From Methylococcaceae bacterium (lineage in GTDB: Bacteria > Pseudomonadota > Gammaproteobacteria > Methylococcales > Methylomonadaceae), in NCBI GenBank assembly GCA_030693065.1, contig JAUYBL010000015.1, forward strand, positions 1 to 64,000: a stretch of DNA of 64,000 nt, read 5' to 3'. The position numbers were made by a program, and so were the translations under genes. Shown here piece by piece: positions 36,803 to 45,635 of the stretch. Each line of letters opens with the position of its first letter. Position 1 is the stretch's first letter. A model generated the notes under the pieces. The model saw nothing but the letters and a program-made list of their open reading frames with translations, was not told the origin of the DNA and searched no databases.

Positions 36803-37582
36803 TTACTCCTTGTTTTCAGCATCCGGCTTGTCATCAAGAAACTTTTTGTAGTTGATAGACACTTTAAGTCCAGCAAAACGTCCCGCCATTTTAATCAGTT
36901 CTTGGGTTTTTTTATCGAAAGTGAGTTTGACTTCGCTTAAGGCCCGGTCTTCATAGCCTTCTTCTATGCCGTGGGTATCCAGCAGGAAATGGTAGATATA
37001 TATTTCCCATTCCGGCTCGTCTCTGATTTCAAGCGGTTCGCCCAGCTTGGCAACGACGGTTGCTTTTTTCGGGAGTTCAGCGGAAATTTTTTCGATTAAA
37101 TCGGTATTGCCGCGCAGCTGCATTTTGTCTTTGTTGATTTCCGCGCCGCCAATTGAGCGTAATGACACTTCCAAAAACTTTGGCGGGGCAATTTCTAAGA
37201 ACAACGACGAAAACGACCAAGAGGTAATGCGGCTTTCCTTGTTAAAGTTTAATTCCGAATAGAATTTGACTTCCGGTACCGCAGGTTTGTTATTGGCATC
37301 TACTTTATTGAACCGGTAGCGCCAGCGCCGTCCGGTTGGCGTGGGATCGTCTTCACTGGCGTAAAGTTTCGATAATGAGACAAAATCTTTACTGTAAAGA
37401 ATCGGCTCTTTAAATTCCAAGGTAAAGGCATCGGTCACTACGATATTGAAATAACGATCAAATTCACCCATCTGCAGATAGGTTTGATACGCCCGTAACC
37501 AGTAAGCGCAGCCGGTTAAAGAGACCAGCAGTATCAGCAACCCGACAATGCGAAGGTGGCGATGGATGATTTGAGTTTTCAT
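36803..37582 (-). CDS. Lipoprotein of unknown function
   Basis: 259 residues with lipobox LTGC (Cys at about 25: LVSLTGCAYWL). The mature part is mixed alpha/beta (RYFNIVVTDAFTLEFKEPIL, SWSFSSLFLEIAPPKFLEVS) without a recognised domain and ends in a charged tail. It begins 3 bases after the stop of hslO upstream, so both may be co-transcribed. Location is likely the outer membrane, inner face. Confidence 0.75.
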   Translation of the reverse strand: MKTQIIHRHLRIVGLLILLVSLTGCAYWLRAYQTYLQMGEFDRYFNIVVTDAFTLEFKEPILYSKDFVSLSKLYASEDDPTPTGRRWRYRFNKVDANNKPAVPEVKFYSELNFNKESRITSWSFSSLFLEIAPPKFLEVSLRSIGGAEINKDKMQLRGNTDLIEKISAELPKKATVVAKLGEPLEIRDEPEWEIYIYHFLLDTHGIEEGYEDRALSEVKLTFDKKTQELIKMAGRFAGLKVSINYKKFLDDKPDAENKE

Positions 37583-37585
37583 GGG

Positions 37586-38467
37586 CTAATGCCTAGTGTT
37601 AGATGGGGTGCTGACGCCGTCTGGAACCAAAATAGCTTCTACATCCACTTGGTCGAAGCTGTAATGTTTGCCGCAGAATTCACAATCGACTTTAATTGTC
37701 TCTTGTTCCTGCAAAATATCTTCGAGCTCTGCGCGGCCCATGGCACGTAGGGTTTTCTCAATTACTTGACGGGAACAGCTGCAATAAAATTCAACAGGCT
37801 CGGCGTCAAACAGTCGGACGTGTTCTTCGTGAAATAGACGGAGCAATAGATCTTCAGCGTCCAGATCAAGAATTTCCTGGCTGGTTATGGTATTGGCCAG
37901 TATTTCGATGCGATCCCACGCATCGTGGTCGTAAACGGCGGCGCGATCATGTTCAGGCAGTTCCTGGATGAATAGTCCGGCGGCGTCAGTCTCGTTGGCA
38001 AATAACCACAGACGGGTTTTGAGCTGTTCGGACTGGGCAAAATACATTTCCAAGGAAGCCGCTAAATTACTTGTTTGCAGCGGCACAATGCCTTGATAAG
38101 GCTGGTTGTTGTCGGAGGTGACAGTAAGTACAAGTTGACCTTGCCCAAACAGGTTGTCTTGCGCATTTGGCGGCGCGTTTTCGCGGGCGCGTACTAGGCC
38201 CCTTATTTTTTTATCTTCGGTCGATTGAGCTACTAGGGTTTGGATATGACCGTCACCTTGGGTTTGTAAAATCATCGAGCCTTTAAACTTAATAGTTGCC
38301 GATAGCATCACTACTGCAACTAGAGCTTGCCCGAGTTGTTGCTGTATGGCTTCGTCACCTTGCTGGTGGCTTTTTGCTTGTTGCCAGCTCTGGGTTAATT
38401 TCACCCATTCACCGCGGATGCCGAGTTCCTCGAATAAAAAACGGCGTAATACATCTTGCTCTTTCAT
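37586..38467 (-). CDS. hslO: Redox-regulated chaperone Hsp33
   Basis: A 293-residue cytosolic holdase switched on by oxidation. The redox zinc centre is intact: Cys229 and Cys231 (CSC) and Cys262 and Cys265 (CEFC). The N-terminal part has MLSATIKFKGSMILQTQGDG and the QGQLVLTVT strand of the family. Length equals E. coli Hsp33 (292). It is divergent from msrA, another oxidative-stress gene, across a 65-base gap, so the two may share control. Confidence 0.95.
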   Translation of the reverse strand: MKEQDVLRRFLFEELGIRGEWVKLTQSWQQAKSHQQGDEAIQQQLGQALVAVVMLSATIKFKGSMILQTQGDGHIQTLVAQSTEDKKIRGLVRARENAPPNAQDNLFGQGQLVLTVTSDNNQPYQGIVPLQTSNLAASLEMYFAQSEQLKTRLWLFANETDAAGLFIQELPEHDRAAVYDHDAWDRIEILANTITSQEILDLDAEDLLLRLFHEEHVRLFDAEPVEFYCSCSRQVIEKTLRAMGRAELEDILQEQETIKVDCEFCGKHYSFDQVDVEAILVPDGVSTPSNTRH

Positions 38468-38532
38468 GATTCTCCGATTAAATGTTCTATGTTTTTACAG
38501 TGTCATAATTTTCAACAAAAATACCACAGCCG

Positions 38533-39165
38533 ATGATATTCACGACAAAAAAACTTACTCTGCCTGATCCTGTTGATGCGTTGCCGGGACGTGCCGCGTC
38601 CATGCCGGTGACAAATAAACATTATGTGAATGGCAATCCAATTTTGCCGCCCTTTCCAGAATCCTTGGAGCATGTGTTATTTGGGTTGGGTTGTTTTTGG
38701 GGGGCTGAACGTAAATTCTGGCAATATGCAGGGGTGTTTTCTACCGCAGTGGGTTATGCGGGTGGCTACACCCCTAATCCTACCTATGACGAGGTTTGCA
38801 GCGGTTTAACCGGGCATACTGAGATAGTTAGCGTGGTTTATGATCCGGCCATCGTTACTTTTAATACGTTGCTGGAATTATTCTGGACAGTACACAATCC
38901 TACTCAGGGAATGAGGCAGGGTAATGATGTCGGCACTCAGTATCGATCGGCGATTTATACCTACACGGAAAAACAATTTAGCGAAGCGTTAAAATCAAAA
39001 GAACAGTATCAGCAACGCCTTAAACAAGCCGGTTTCAATGAGATAACGACGGAAATTGCCCCAGCTGGAGAGTTTTATTCTGCCGAAGATTATCACCAAC
39101 AATATCTTGCCAAAGAACCACAGGGTTATTGCGGATTAGGGGGCTTGGGAGTGGCGTTTGAATAA
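38533..39165 (+). CDS. msrA: Peptide methionine sulfoxide reductase MsrA
   Basis: 210 residues. The catalytic Cys54 lies in [13 protein letters not shown], followed by [24 protein letters not shown] and [20 protein letters not shown] recycling Cys is near the C-terminus (GYCGLGGLG). The N-terminal extension ([17 protein letters not shown], then [10 protein letters not shown]) is the normal one of the long bacterial MsrA group and supports this start. It repairs oxidised methionine in proteins. It stands opposite hslO. Confidence 0.95.
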   Translation: MIFTTKKLTLPDPVDALPGRAASMPVTNKHYVNGNPILPPFPESLEHVLFGLGCFWGAERKFWQYAGVFSTAVGYAGGYTPNPTYDEVCSGLTGHTEIVSVVYDPAIVTFNTLLELFWTVHNPTQGMRQGNDVGTQYRSAIYTYTEKQFSEALKSKEQYQQRLKQAGFNEITTEIAPAGEFYSAEDYHQQYLAKEPQGYCGLGGLGVAFE

Positions 39166-39182
39166 AGTTGTAAAGCTAACGG

Positions 39183-39269
39183 GCAAAAAAAAGGCAGTTT
39201 ATAAAAACTGCCTGAAGTATTAGGAAGGATATAACGCAACTTTCAGCTATGAAAGCCTACTCAGGCTCT
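39183..39269 (-). ncRNA. Candidate minus-strand small RNA
   Basis: On the minus strand TTGCCT (39304-39299) and TATCTA (39281-39276), 17 bases apart, form a possible promoter. The transcript from about 39269 would contain an AGCCT/AGGCT hairpin, a TTTC/GAAA hairpin, an unpaired ATCCTTCCT segment, and GGCAGTTT/AAACTGCC followed by eight T. No reading frame or minus-strand gene explains this terminator. Predicted length is about 87 nucleotides. Confidence 0.4.
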
Positions 39270-39370
39270 AAAAGTTAGATAGATAATAGCAACGCCTTAG
39301 GCAAATAAAAATGTGGCATATTGTCGCACCCCGTCCATTAAGCTATTAAAAACGCCAGAGATGTCCAATA

Positions 39371-40789
39371 ATGGCGGTCGGCTTAACTTCCCAAATTGCT
39401 GAATTCAACATGCTGTCACACGTTTCTTCGAGACCCGGCTCATCGGCACTGCAAAACCTGAGCTGGCTGTTCATTTTGCGAAATTTGATGATCCTTAGCG
39501 AGTCTGTGCTGATTTTTTTAACCACATTTGGATTAAATATTAAATTGCCTCAGCAGCAACTTTGGCTGGTGGTAATGTCGATAATTGCGGTCAATATTTA
39601 CACCTGGCTACGCTTGCAGATTGATGATCCGGTAACTGATCAGGAAATTTTTTCGCAATTAGCGGTTGATGTTCTTGGGATTACCGCGTTGCTGTATCTC
39701 ACGGGCGGCGCATCAAATCCGATTATATGGGTGTATCTGCTGCCACTGATTATTACCGCTATTATGTTGCCCCAAGCGTATGCGTGGTACATGGTCATTT
39801 TGACGACGTCGATGTATACAATTTTAATGGCTTACAACGTGCCGTTACCTTCAATAGAGCCGCATATCCCTAATCCCGATATGGTGCATGACAATATTGA
39901 ACATCTGGAAATGTTGCATCAGGCGCACGCCACCAGTGACAGGCATTATTTTAATCTGCATATTTTTGGTATGTGGTTTGGGTTTGTGTTTAGTGCCGGA
40001 TTAGTCGCATTTTTTGTGGTCGAGCTGGCAAGAACATTAAAAGTTCAGGAACGCAGCTTGGCGGAGGCACGAGAAAGTGCATTGCGCGATGAACGGGTGG
40101 TGGCTTTAGGTACGTTGGCGGCCAGCGCCGCGCACGACATGGGGACGCCGTTAGGGACTATCGCTATTCTTGCGCATGAACTGGAGAACGATTATCCCAT
40201 CCATCGTTATCCTGAGCTACATGAAAGAGTCGTCATCATGCAGCAGCAGCTTGATCGATGTAAAAAAGCGTTATCCGTGATGTCTGCTTCAGCGGGTGAA
40301 ATGCGCGCCGAATCAGGTAGCATTATGCCAGTGGCTGATTATCTGGATGACGTGCTCAAACAATGGCGGACTCATCAACCATCAACGAAGCTCAGATTAT
40401 TTATCGATCCAAGTATTGTCGAAGACGCTAAAATTATCGCTGAACGTACTCTGACTCATGCGCTAATCAATATTTTAAACAACGCCGCCGAAGCATCGCC
40501 ACCAGAACAAGGGCTTGAGTTTCATGCCGGCTGGGATAGAGAACAGGCAATTATAAAAATTCGTGATTTTGGCCCTGGCTTTCCCCCCGAGGTTTTTCAA
40601 CTGGTCGGTAAGCAGCCGGTAGCCAGTAAAAAACGCGGTATGGGCGTGGGTTTATTTTTGACTTATTCGACCATTAGCCGAGTCGGTGGCAAGGTTAATT
40701 TTGACAATATGGATTCGGGCGGTGCTTGCGTAGAAATCACCCTTCCTCTTTTACAACTGAAACATGGCGATGACAGCACAGGAAATTGA
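39371..40789 (+). CDS. regB: RegB/PrrB-type redox sensor histidine kinase
   Basis: 472 residues (ATG at 39410 is an alternative start). Residues 30-230 hold six TM helices with the quinone-sensing motif GGASNPI at 112-118. The H-box ASAAHDMGTPLGTI has His255. Cys297 in QLDRCKKAL matches the redox-active Cys of RegB. The ATPase part has NILNNAAEASPP, DFGPGFPP and GMGVGLFLTYS. This set defines the RegB/PrrB/ActS global redox sensors that respond to the respiratory quinone pool. The partner regulator overlaps by 26 bases. Presumed targets such as respiration or carbon fixation cannot be named here. Confidence 0.93.
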   Translation: MAVGLTSQIAEFNMLSHVSSRPGSSALQNLSWLFILRNLMILSESVLIFLTTFGLNIKLPQQQLWLVVMSIIAVNIYTWLRLQIDDPVTDQEIFSQLAVDVLGITALLYLTGGASNPIIWVYLLPLIITAIMLPQAYAWYMVILTTSMYTILMAYNVPLPSIEPHIPNPDMVHDNIEHLEMLHQAHATSDRHYFNLHIFGMWFGFVFSAGLVAFFVVELARTLKVQERSLAEARESALRDERVVALGTLAASAAHDMGTPLGTIAILAHELENDYPIHRYPELHERVVIMQQQLDRCKKALSVMSASAGEMRAESGSIMPVADYLDDVLKQWRTHQPSTKLRLFIDPSIVEDAKIIAERTLTHALINILNNAAEASPPEQGLEFHAGWDREQAIIKIRDFGPGFPPEVFQLVGKQPVASKKRGMGVGLFLTYSTISRVGGKVNFDNMDSGGACVEITLPLLQLKHGDDSTGN

Positions 40790-41318
40790 TAAACCCAGGC
40801 TATTACTGGTAGATGACGATGAGGTTTTTTGTAATGTATTGAAAGCCGCGTTGCAAAAAAGAAATTTTGAAGTTCTGATAGCGAATGACGTTAACACGGG
40901 CATTGAATTAGCCGAACTTAATCTGCCGGAATATGCCGTGATTGATTTACGTATCGGTCATGAATCAGGACTGGAATTAGTAAAAAAGTTGATTTCGTTA
41001 GACGACAATACCCGCATTGTTATGTTGACGGGTTTTGCCAGTATTGTTACAGCGGTTGAATCCATAAAATTGGGCGCGGTGCATTATTTGACCAAACCAG
41101 CCAATGCTGATGAAATTGTGACGGCGCTAAATAAAAATGAAGGCGATTCTACTGTGGGCATCAGTGAAAGCCCGCTGTCAATAAAACGCCTGGAATGGGA
41201 ACATTTACAGAAAGTGTTGATGCAGCATGATGGCAATATTTCTGCTGCGGCCAGAGCACTGAATATGCATCGACGTACCTTACAAAGAAAATTGGATAAA
41301 AAACCAGTGCGGGAGTAA
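40764..41318 (+). CDS. regA: RegA/PrrA-type response regulator
   Basis: 184 residues. The receiver domain has VDDDE at 16-20, phospho-Asp61 (VIDLRIG), Thr in MLTGFASI and Lys in LTKPA. A proline-poor linker leads to a Fis-type helix-turn-helix, NISAAARALNMHRRTLQRKL, nearly identical to RegA. It is coupled to the kinase by a 26-base overlap; an ATG two codons later (ATGACAGCA) is also possible. Confidence 0.94.
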   Translation: MAMTAQEIDKPRLLLVDDDEVFCNVLKAALQKRNFEVLIANDVNTGIELAELNLPEYAVIDLRIGHESGLELVKKLISLDDNTRIVMLTGFASIVTAVESIKLGAVHYLTKPANADEIVTALNKNEGDSTVGISESPLSIKRLEWEHLQKVLMQHDGNISAAARALNMHRRTLQRKLDKKPVRE

Positions 41319-41489
41319 CGAGTGTCTTTGAATCCCGTGCAATTTTTAATGATTAATTTTCTAGTCGCTAACGCTGACAGTAAAATCAACGCTTGAGATA
41401 AATATAATAATTTTCAATTAGTTACATTTTATTTTCTTCAAGTTAATCTTGCTAAATGCCTAAAAAATAAAAATAAATTATTTATAGTT

Positions 41490-41518
41490 TTGACACGACA
41501 CCTAAAGCCGTGATAAAA
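41490..41518 (+). promoter_or_regulatory. Strong sigma-70 promoter with UP-like element
   Basis: TTGACA (41490-41495), spacer of 17, ATAAAA (41513-41518). The 30 bases before it (41460-41489) are almost only A and T in short tracts, like an UP element. The predicted start at about 41525 is exactly where the hairpin series begins. Confidence 0.65.
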
Positions 41519-41525
41519 ATTACCC

Positions 41526-41588
41526 CGTCGTTTGTTTTGCAAGCGACGTACAACTCAAAGATGATTTGAGTTGTCCCTTAGCTAAGGG
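41526..41588 (+). other. Three-hairpin structured leader
   Basis: Three inverted repeats follow almost without gaps. CGTCG-(TTTG)/(CAAG)-CGACG is at 41526-41548. ACAACTCAAA/TTTGAGTTGT, perfect 10 base pairs with a 5-base loop, is at 41550-41574. The palindrome CCCTTAGCTAAGGG is at 41575-41588. It forms the 5' end of the transcript of the small membrane protein. It may be a riboswitch-like or protein-binding leader, an RNA stabiliser, or a processed RNA. Confidence 0.6.
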
Positions 41589-41626
41589 CTATAAAAATTA
41601 CTATAAATAACTATGAGGATTTAGAA

Positions 41627-41836
41627 ATGGCTGAAGAACAAGAAAAAGACTATTTTTGGTTTTATATTGGCGGATTAATTGTTGCTACTATCGTTTTAGT
41701 ATTGATGCTGAAAGCTGATGAAACCAAGCATTTGGCTAGTGGCGTAGTTGCAGAGCAGCAAAAAGAAACATTCACAAAAATTGAAAAAAGACACACTAGC
41801 AACAACAGTAGCGCTGAAGCGATTTCTGGAAAATAA
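41627..41836 (+). CDS. Small single-pass membrane protein, unknown
   Basis: 69 residues. An acidic N-terminus (MAEEQEKDY) is followed by one TM helix at about 11-29 (FWFYIGGLIVATIVLVLML) and a polar tail of 40 residues ending in a Ser/Asn-rich stretch. TGAGGAT lies 9 bases before the ATG. Its own strong promoter, structured leader and strong terminator show that it is a real, probably highly expressed gene. Size and topology resemble small accessory subunits of membrane complexes, but no family was recognised. Confidence 0.75.
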   Translation: MAEEQEKDYFWFYIGGLIVATIVLVLMLKADETKHLASGVVAEQQKETFTKIEKRHTSNNSSAEAISGK

Positions 41837-41861
41837 AGTTTTATAAAAATTGTTGTGAAAA

Positions 41862-41898
41862 AATCCCCCGTTGCTTTACGCACGGGGGATTTTTTTTG
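41862..41898 (+). terminator. Rho-independent terminator
   Basis: AATCCCCCGT (41862-41871) pairs with ACGGGGGATT (41882-41891), followed by a T-run. An A-run on the left side means it could also work on the minus strand. Confidence 0.92.
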
Positions 41899-41957
41899 TC
41901 TTTCGTTTTTTCTTAAGCTGACATTTAGTCGGCGTGAATGCCTTCTAAAGAAGATTA

Positions 41958-42047
41958 TACCAATCCCAATAAGTTCACCTACTATCCCTCCTCCAACGGA
42001 TGAAGGTTAGGATGAGGGTTTTAAATAAAAACTTATTGGGATTGGTA
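41958..42047. mobile_element. 90-bp MITE-like element
   Basis: Perfect terminal inverted repeats TACCAATCCCAATAAGTT at the left and its complement at the right flank about 54 bases of imperfect hairpin (CCCTC/GAGGG arms). TTA is present directly outside both ends, as a 3-base target duplication would be. There is no coding potential. A near-identical left end occurs at 63981-64000. Confidence 0.7.
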
Positions 42048-42057
42048 TTAGTTGTAT

Positions 42058-43110
42058 TTATTCAGCGCTTGGAGATTGTTGCTCAAGCTGCTTAATTTTT
42101 TCTTCCAGCAGTTTTACGGTCTTTAATAGATCAGGCAGTTTGCTCAAAGCAATTTGTTCTTTGTAGGCGGTTTTTTTGTCTTTGGCCGGACTACCAAACA
42201 TTTGCGCACCTGCAGCAACATTTCCAGCAACCCCGGAACGCGCCATAATTACTGCGCCGCGGCCAATAGTGACATGATCAGCAACCCCGGAACTACCGGC
42301 TAAAATGGCATAATCTTCGATAGTGCAAGAACCCGATACACCGGTTAAACCGCACATGATCACGCCTTGGCCAATTTTATTGTTGTGGCCGATTTGTACC
42401 AAGTTGTCTATTTTGCTACCCGCACCGATGACCGTACTGCCCAATGCGCCCCTATCTACACAAGTATTCGCACCGATTTCGACATTATTGCCAATGACGA
42501 CATTACCGACTTGCGGTACTTTGATATGTTGACCATTTCTGAACTTATACCCAAAACCATCGGCGCCGATAATTGCGCCAGAGTGGATGATCACGTTATC
42601 GCCGATCTCCACGTCATCATAAATAACGGCATAAGGGTAAATTCGGCAGTTATTGCCTATTTTGACGTTTTTACCGATGTAAGCACCGGCTAAAATTTCA
42701 CTGCTATCACCAATCTGAGTTTGCTCGCCAATAATTGCGTATGGGCCGATATAGGTGGCATTACCCAAAGTAATATTTGCTTCCAGCACGGCTTGCGGCG
42801 CAATACCAGGCAGGTAAGATCGCTCAGGGTGTAGTAATTCAACCGCTTTAATAAAGCTAAGTTCCGGATCGGTACAAATTAATAAAGCTACGTTTTCCGG
42901 AACATCAGTGACAGGGAAATTCTCGCCGATGATGCATGCTGATGCGGTTGAATTTTTCAGGTGATGGGCATAACGACTGTTGGTTAGCTGGGTAACTTGA
43001 CCACTTTCAGCAGCGGTAATGTCAGCAGCCGATTGAATTACTGTTGTCTCTTCACCCCCCTCCAATCTGGCGCCGCAAAAATCAGCCAATTCTTTTAATG
43101 TTATCGTCAT
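42058..43110 (-). CDS. lpxD: UDP-3-O-acylglucosamine N-acyltransferase LpxD
   Basis: A 350-residue lipid A enzyme. It has an N-terminal uridine-binding domain (1-100), then left-handed beta-helix hexapeptide repeats from about 105 to 310 (IGDSSEI, IGKNVK, IGNNCRI), with the catalytic His242 in QIGHNNKIG. A C-terminal helix (LPDLLKTVKLLEEKIKQLEQQ) ends it. It is not next to bamA, fabZ or lpxA, where lpxD normally lies, so this could be a second copy. It stands alone between the MITE and moaC. Confidence 0.93.
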   Translation of the reverse strand: MTITLKELADFCGARLEGGEETTVIQSAADITAAESGQVTQLTNSRYAHHLKNSTASACIIGENFPVTDVPENVALLICTDPELSFIKAVELLHPERSYLPGIAPQAVLEANITLGNATYIGPYAIIGEQTQIGDSSEILAGAYIGKNVKIGNNCRIYPYAVIYDDVEIGDNVIIHSGAIIGADGFGYKFRNGQHIKVPQVGNVVIGNNVEIGANTCVDRGALGSTVIGAGSKIDNLVQIGHNNKIGQGVIMCGLTGVSGSCTIEDYAILAGSSGVADHVTIGRGAVIMARSGVAGNVAAGAQMFGSPAKDKKTAYKEQIALSKLPDLLKTVKLLEEKIKQLEQQSPSAE

Positions 43111-43220
43111 GTTTATCTCTATTGGATTAATGGGGTAATGCTTATCAGAATTTTAGGGCAAGAAGTCAAAAAATTGGTCGGTCATATTTTGACAACAAGC
43201 ATAGCATGATGAAAAAAGTT

Positions 43221-43694
43221 TCAGCGTTGCCAATGTCCACTTTTTCCGCCGTCTTTTTCCAGCAATTGTACTGACTGAATAACCATGCCGCGATCAACCC
43301 CTTTACACATATCATAAATGGTAAGTAGAGCAATTTGGGTAGCTGTTAATGCTTCCATTTCCACACCGGTTTGACCATTGGTTTTTACCGTAACCTGACA
43401 GCGCACACGATGATTGTCAGGCTCAGGTGTAAGGTTGACCTCAACATGGGTAATGGGCAGAGGGTGACACAATGGAATTAAATCTGCGGTTTTTTTGCTG
43501 GCCATAATACCGGCAAGCCTTGCCACAGCAAGTACATCACCTTTTTTATGCTCGCCAGCGATGATGAGACGTAGCGTTTCAGGCTGCATTTCGATGAAAC
43601 CTTCGGTAACAGCCATCCGTTGGGTAATGGCTTTGCTGCCCACATCGATCATGTGTGCTTCGCCTGCCTGATTAAAATGCGGAGTGTGAGTCAT
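43221..43694 (-). CDS. moaC: Cyclic pyranopterin monophosphate synthase MoaC
   Basis: 157 residues from the Met at 43694 ([20 protein letters not shown]), which matches other MoaC starts. The frame continues upstream across the start of moaD, which is unlikely to be translated. Motifs [14 protein letters not shown] and GVEMEALTA, and [11 protein letters not shown] near the C-terminus, are typical. It makes cyclic pyranopterin for molybdenum cofactor. It is divergent from moaD with 55 bases between; moaA is not present. Confidence 0.93.
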   Translation of the reverse strand: MTHTPHFNQAGEAHMIDVGSKAITQRMAVTEGFIEMQPETLRLIIAGEHKKGDVLAVARLAGIMASKKTADLIPLCHPLPITHVEVNLTPEPDNHRVRCQVTVKTNGQTGVEMEALTATQIALLTIYDMCKGVDRGMVIQSVQLLEKDGGKSGHWQR

Positions 43695-43749
43695 TGGCGG
43701 TAGAATTACGTGCAAAAAGCCATTATCCATTTTTTTAACCAGCGCGTGA

Positions 43750-43989
43750 ATGATCATGTCCATCAAAGTCCGTTATTTTGCTAGCCTGAAAGACCGTGTG
43801 GGATGCGCCGAGCAGGCCATTCATAGTTCAGGATTGTCGACAGTCAGATCAATATGGCATGCTGCCAATCCAGATAAAAAGCTACCCGATAACATTCTGG
43901 CTGCGGTAAACATGGACTATGTCGACTTGGATAGTCCAGTTAACGATGGTGATGAAGTGGCATTTTTTCCGCCGGTGACAGGAGGTTAA
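43750..43989 (+). CDS. moaD: Molybdopterin synthase sulfur carrier MoaD
   Basis: 79 residues, ubiquitin-like. The C-terminus FFPPVTGG ends in the Gly-Gly that is thiocarboxylated. [12 protein letters not shown] is the usual first strand and helix. ATG 43756 is an alternative start two codons later. It is followed 2 bases later by moaE, its partner subunit. Confidence 0.93.
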   Translation: MIMSIKVRYFASLKDRVGCAEQAIHSSGLSTVRSIWHAANPDKKLPDNILAAVNMDYVDLDSPVNDGDEVAFFPPVTGG

Positions 43990-43991
43990 AT

Positions 43992-44447
43992 ATGCTGATA
44001 AAAATCTGCCCTGATATGTTTGATCCTTGGCAAGAGGTTCAATCGTATCAACAGAATACGTTAACAGCGCTGACCGGTAAAATTGGTGCGACCAGTGTAT
44101 TTGTCGGCACCATGCGCGATTTTAATGAGGGTGATCAAGTTAAGGGCATGACGCTTGAACATTACCCAGGCATGACTGAAAGACAGCTGGCAAAAATTGT
44201 TGCTCAAGCTCAGTCGCAATGGCAAATTTTGGATGCGCTTATCGTGCATCGGGTAGGTGCTATTTTGCCAGATGAGGCGATTGTGTTGGTGGCGGTGTGG
44301 TCATCGCATCGAGGCGAGGCTTTTGATGCCAGTCGCAACATCATGGAAGCCCTGAAATCGAAAGCGCCATTTTGGAAAAAAGAGCTGCTAGACTCAGATC
44401 AAGAACGCTGGGTGTCAAAAAATACTGATGGCTATACAACTTGTTAA
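43992..44447 (+). CDS. moaE: Molybdopterin synthase catalytic subunit MoaE
   Basis: 151 residues. GATSVFVGTMRDFNEGDQVKGMTLEHYPGM, then IVHRVGAILPDEAIVLVAVWSSHRGEAFDASR, and a C-terminal KSKAPFWKKELL with the catalytic Lys residues are all present. Together with MoaD it inserts the dithiolene sulfurs into the pterin. AGGAGG before the ATG overlaps the end of moaD. Confidence 0.95.
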   Translation: MLIKICPDMFDPWQEVQSYQQNTLTALTGKIGATSVFVGTMRDFNEGDQVKGMTLEHYPGMTERQLAKIVAQAQSQWQILDALIVHRVGAILPDEAIVLVAVWSSHRGEAFDASRNIMEALKSKAPFWKKELLDSDQERWVSKNTDGYTTC

Positions 44448-44462
44448 CTGGAAGGAATTTAG

Positions 44463-45527
44463 ATGGTGATAAAGCGTAGTAGCTTATTTATATTCTCACT
44501 GATTGTGTCGATACTATTTATTGGTGTTGGCCATGCAAAATTTTCTCCTCTTTATCAACCATTACCTGGGCTGACAGAAAAACAATTAGCTGTAATTGTT
44601 AATGACGCAGATCCGTTAAGTGTGCGCATTGCCGACTATTACCAAAGTAAACGGCAAATTCCGTTGGCGAACATGATTCATATTCGCTTCGATGCAAGCT
44701 CCAATGCGCTGTCTCAAAAAGACTTTGCAGCTATTAAGCGGCAGGTAGATGCGAAAACACCCAAACAAGTACAGGCTTTTGTATTGACCTGGCTAAAACC
44801 GTTTCGAGTGGATTGTATGTCGATTACTACCGCCTTTGCGGCCGGTTTTGATCAGGCATTTTGTGCGAAAGTCTGTCAGGAAACCCGCAAGAGCCCGTAT
44901 TTTGCCTCCGATAGTCAGAAACCCTTTGCCGATTACCAGTGGCGCCCGACCATGACTTTAGCGGGGCATTCATTTGATGAGGTTAAGCAGTTGGTTGATC
45001 GGGGCGTTGCGGCAGATTTTACTCGACCACAAGGATCGGCGTATTTGTTAAAAACCACGGATCAGGCGCGTAGTTCGCGGGCTGCTTATTTCCCAGAGGT
45101 GGCAAAAGCATTTTCGGGCCTGTGGCCGGTAAATTATCTGGAACAGAATGCTATTGCCGGAAAAACCGATGTGATGTTTTATTTCACCGGCTTGATGCAT
45201 GTGCCGGACATTGACAAAAACACCTACCTGCCGGGTGCTGTCGCCGATCATTTAACGTCTGTGGGTGGTGTGTTGACTGGTAGCGATCAAATGAACATTT
45301 TGGAGTGGATTAAAGCGGGGGCGACGGCAACTTATGGAGCTGTCGTCGAGCCTTGTAATTATCCGGCTAAGTTTCCTCATCCAGGTGTAATGCTGCAATA
45401 TTATTTGCGCGGCAATACATTGATCGAGGCTTATTGGAAGAGTGTTTGGGAGCCTGGGCAGGGTATTTTCGTCGGCGAGCCGCTGGCTCGACCTTTTGCT
45501 TCGCCACCGGCAAAGCAATCTCGCTAA
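44463..45527 (+). CDS. TIGR03790-type exported protein
   Basis: 354 residues with signal peptide (LFIFSLIVSILFIGVGHA). The blocks IVNDADPLSVRIADYYQSKRQIPLANMIHI, VQAFVLTWLKPFRVDCMSITTAFAAGFD and GAVADHLTSVGGVL, then ATYGAVVEPCNYPAKFPHP, belong to the TIGR03790 family of uncharacterised proteins. An internal SDQMNILEWIKAGATA helix precedes the last block. It follows moaE by 15 bases but is probably unrelated to cofactor synthesis. Function is unknown; the fold may be peptidase-like (caspase/gingipain-type), which is a guess. Confidence 0.75.
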   Translation: MVIKRSSLFIFSLIVSILFIGVGHAKFSPLYQPLPGLTEKQLAVIVNDADPLSVRIADYYQSKRQIPLANMIHIRFDASSNALSQKDFAAIKRQVDAKTPKQVQAFVLTWLKPFRVDCMSITTAFAAGFDQAFCAKVCQETRKSPYFASDSQKPFADYQWRPTMTLAGHSFDEVKQLVDRGVAADFTRPQGSAYLLKTTDQARSSRAAYFPEVAKAFSGLWPVNYLEQNAIAGKTDVMFYFTGLMHVPDIDKNTYLPGAVADHLTSVGGVLTGSDQMNILEWIKAGATATYGAVVEPCNYPAKFPHPGVMLQYYLRGNTLIEAYWKSVWEPGQGIFVGEPLARPFASPPAKQSR

Positions 45528-45575
45528 ATAGCGTCAAAATCCCTGTGTTGGCGCCCTTCATGGGCTGCGACATGT

Positions 45576-45606
45576 CCACCACGAACGTAAGCTACGCTTG
45601 TGGTGG
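45576..45606. terminator. Near-palindromic convergent hairpin
   Basis: CCACCAC and GTGGTGG arms with a mostly complementary middle lie between two convergent genes. It may stop transcription from both sides. No T-tract is present. Confidence 0.5.
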
Positions 45607-45635
45607 GCTGCCGAAAAACTAAAGCAGTGCTTCTT

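Noticed and set aside
43695-43766. Longer MoaC N-terminus
   Set aside because: It overlaps the divergent moaD start and has no match to known MoaC proteins.
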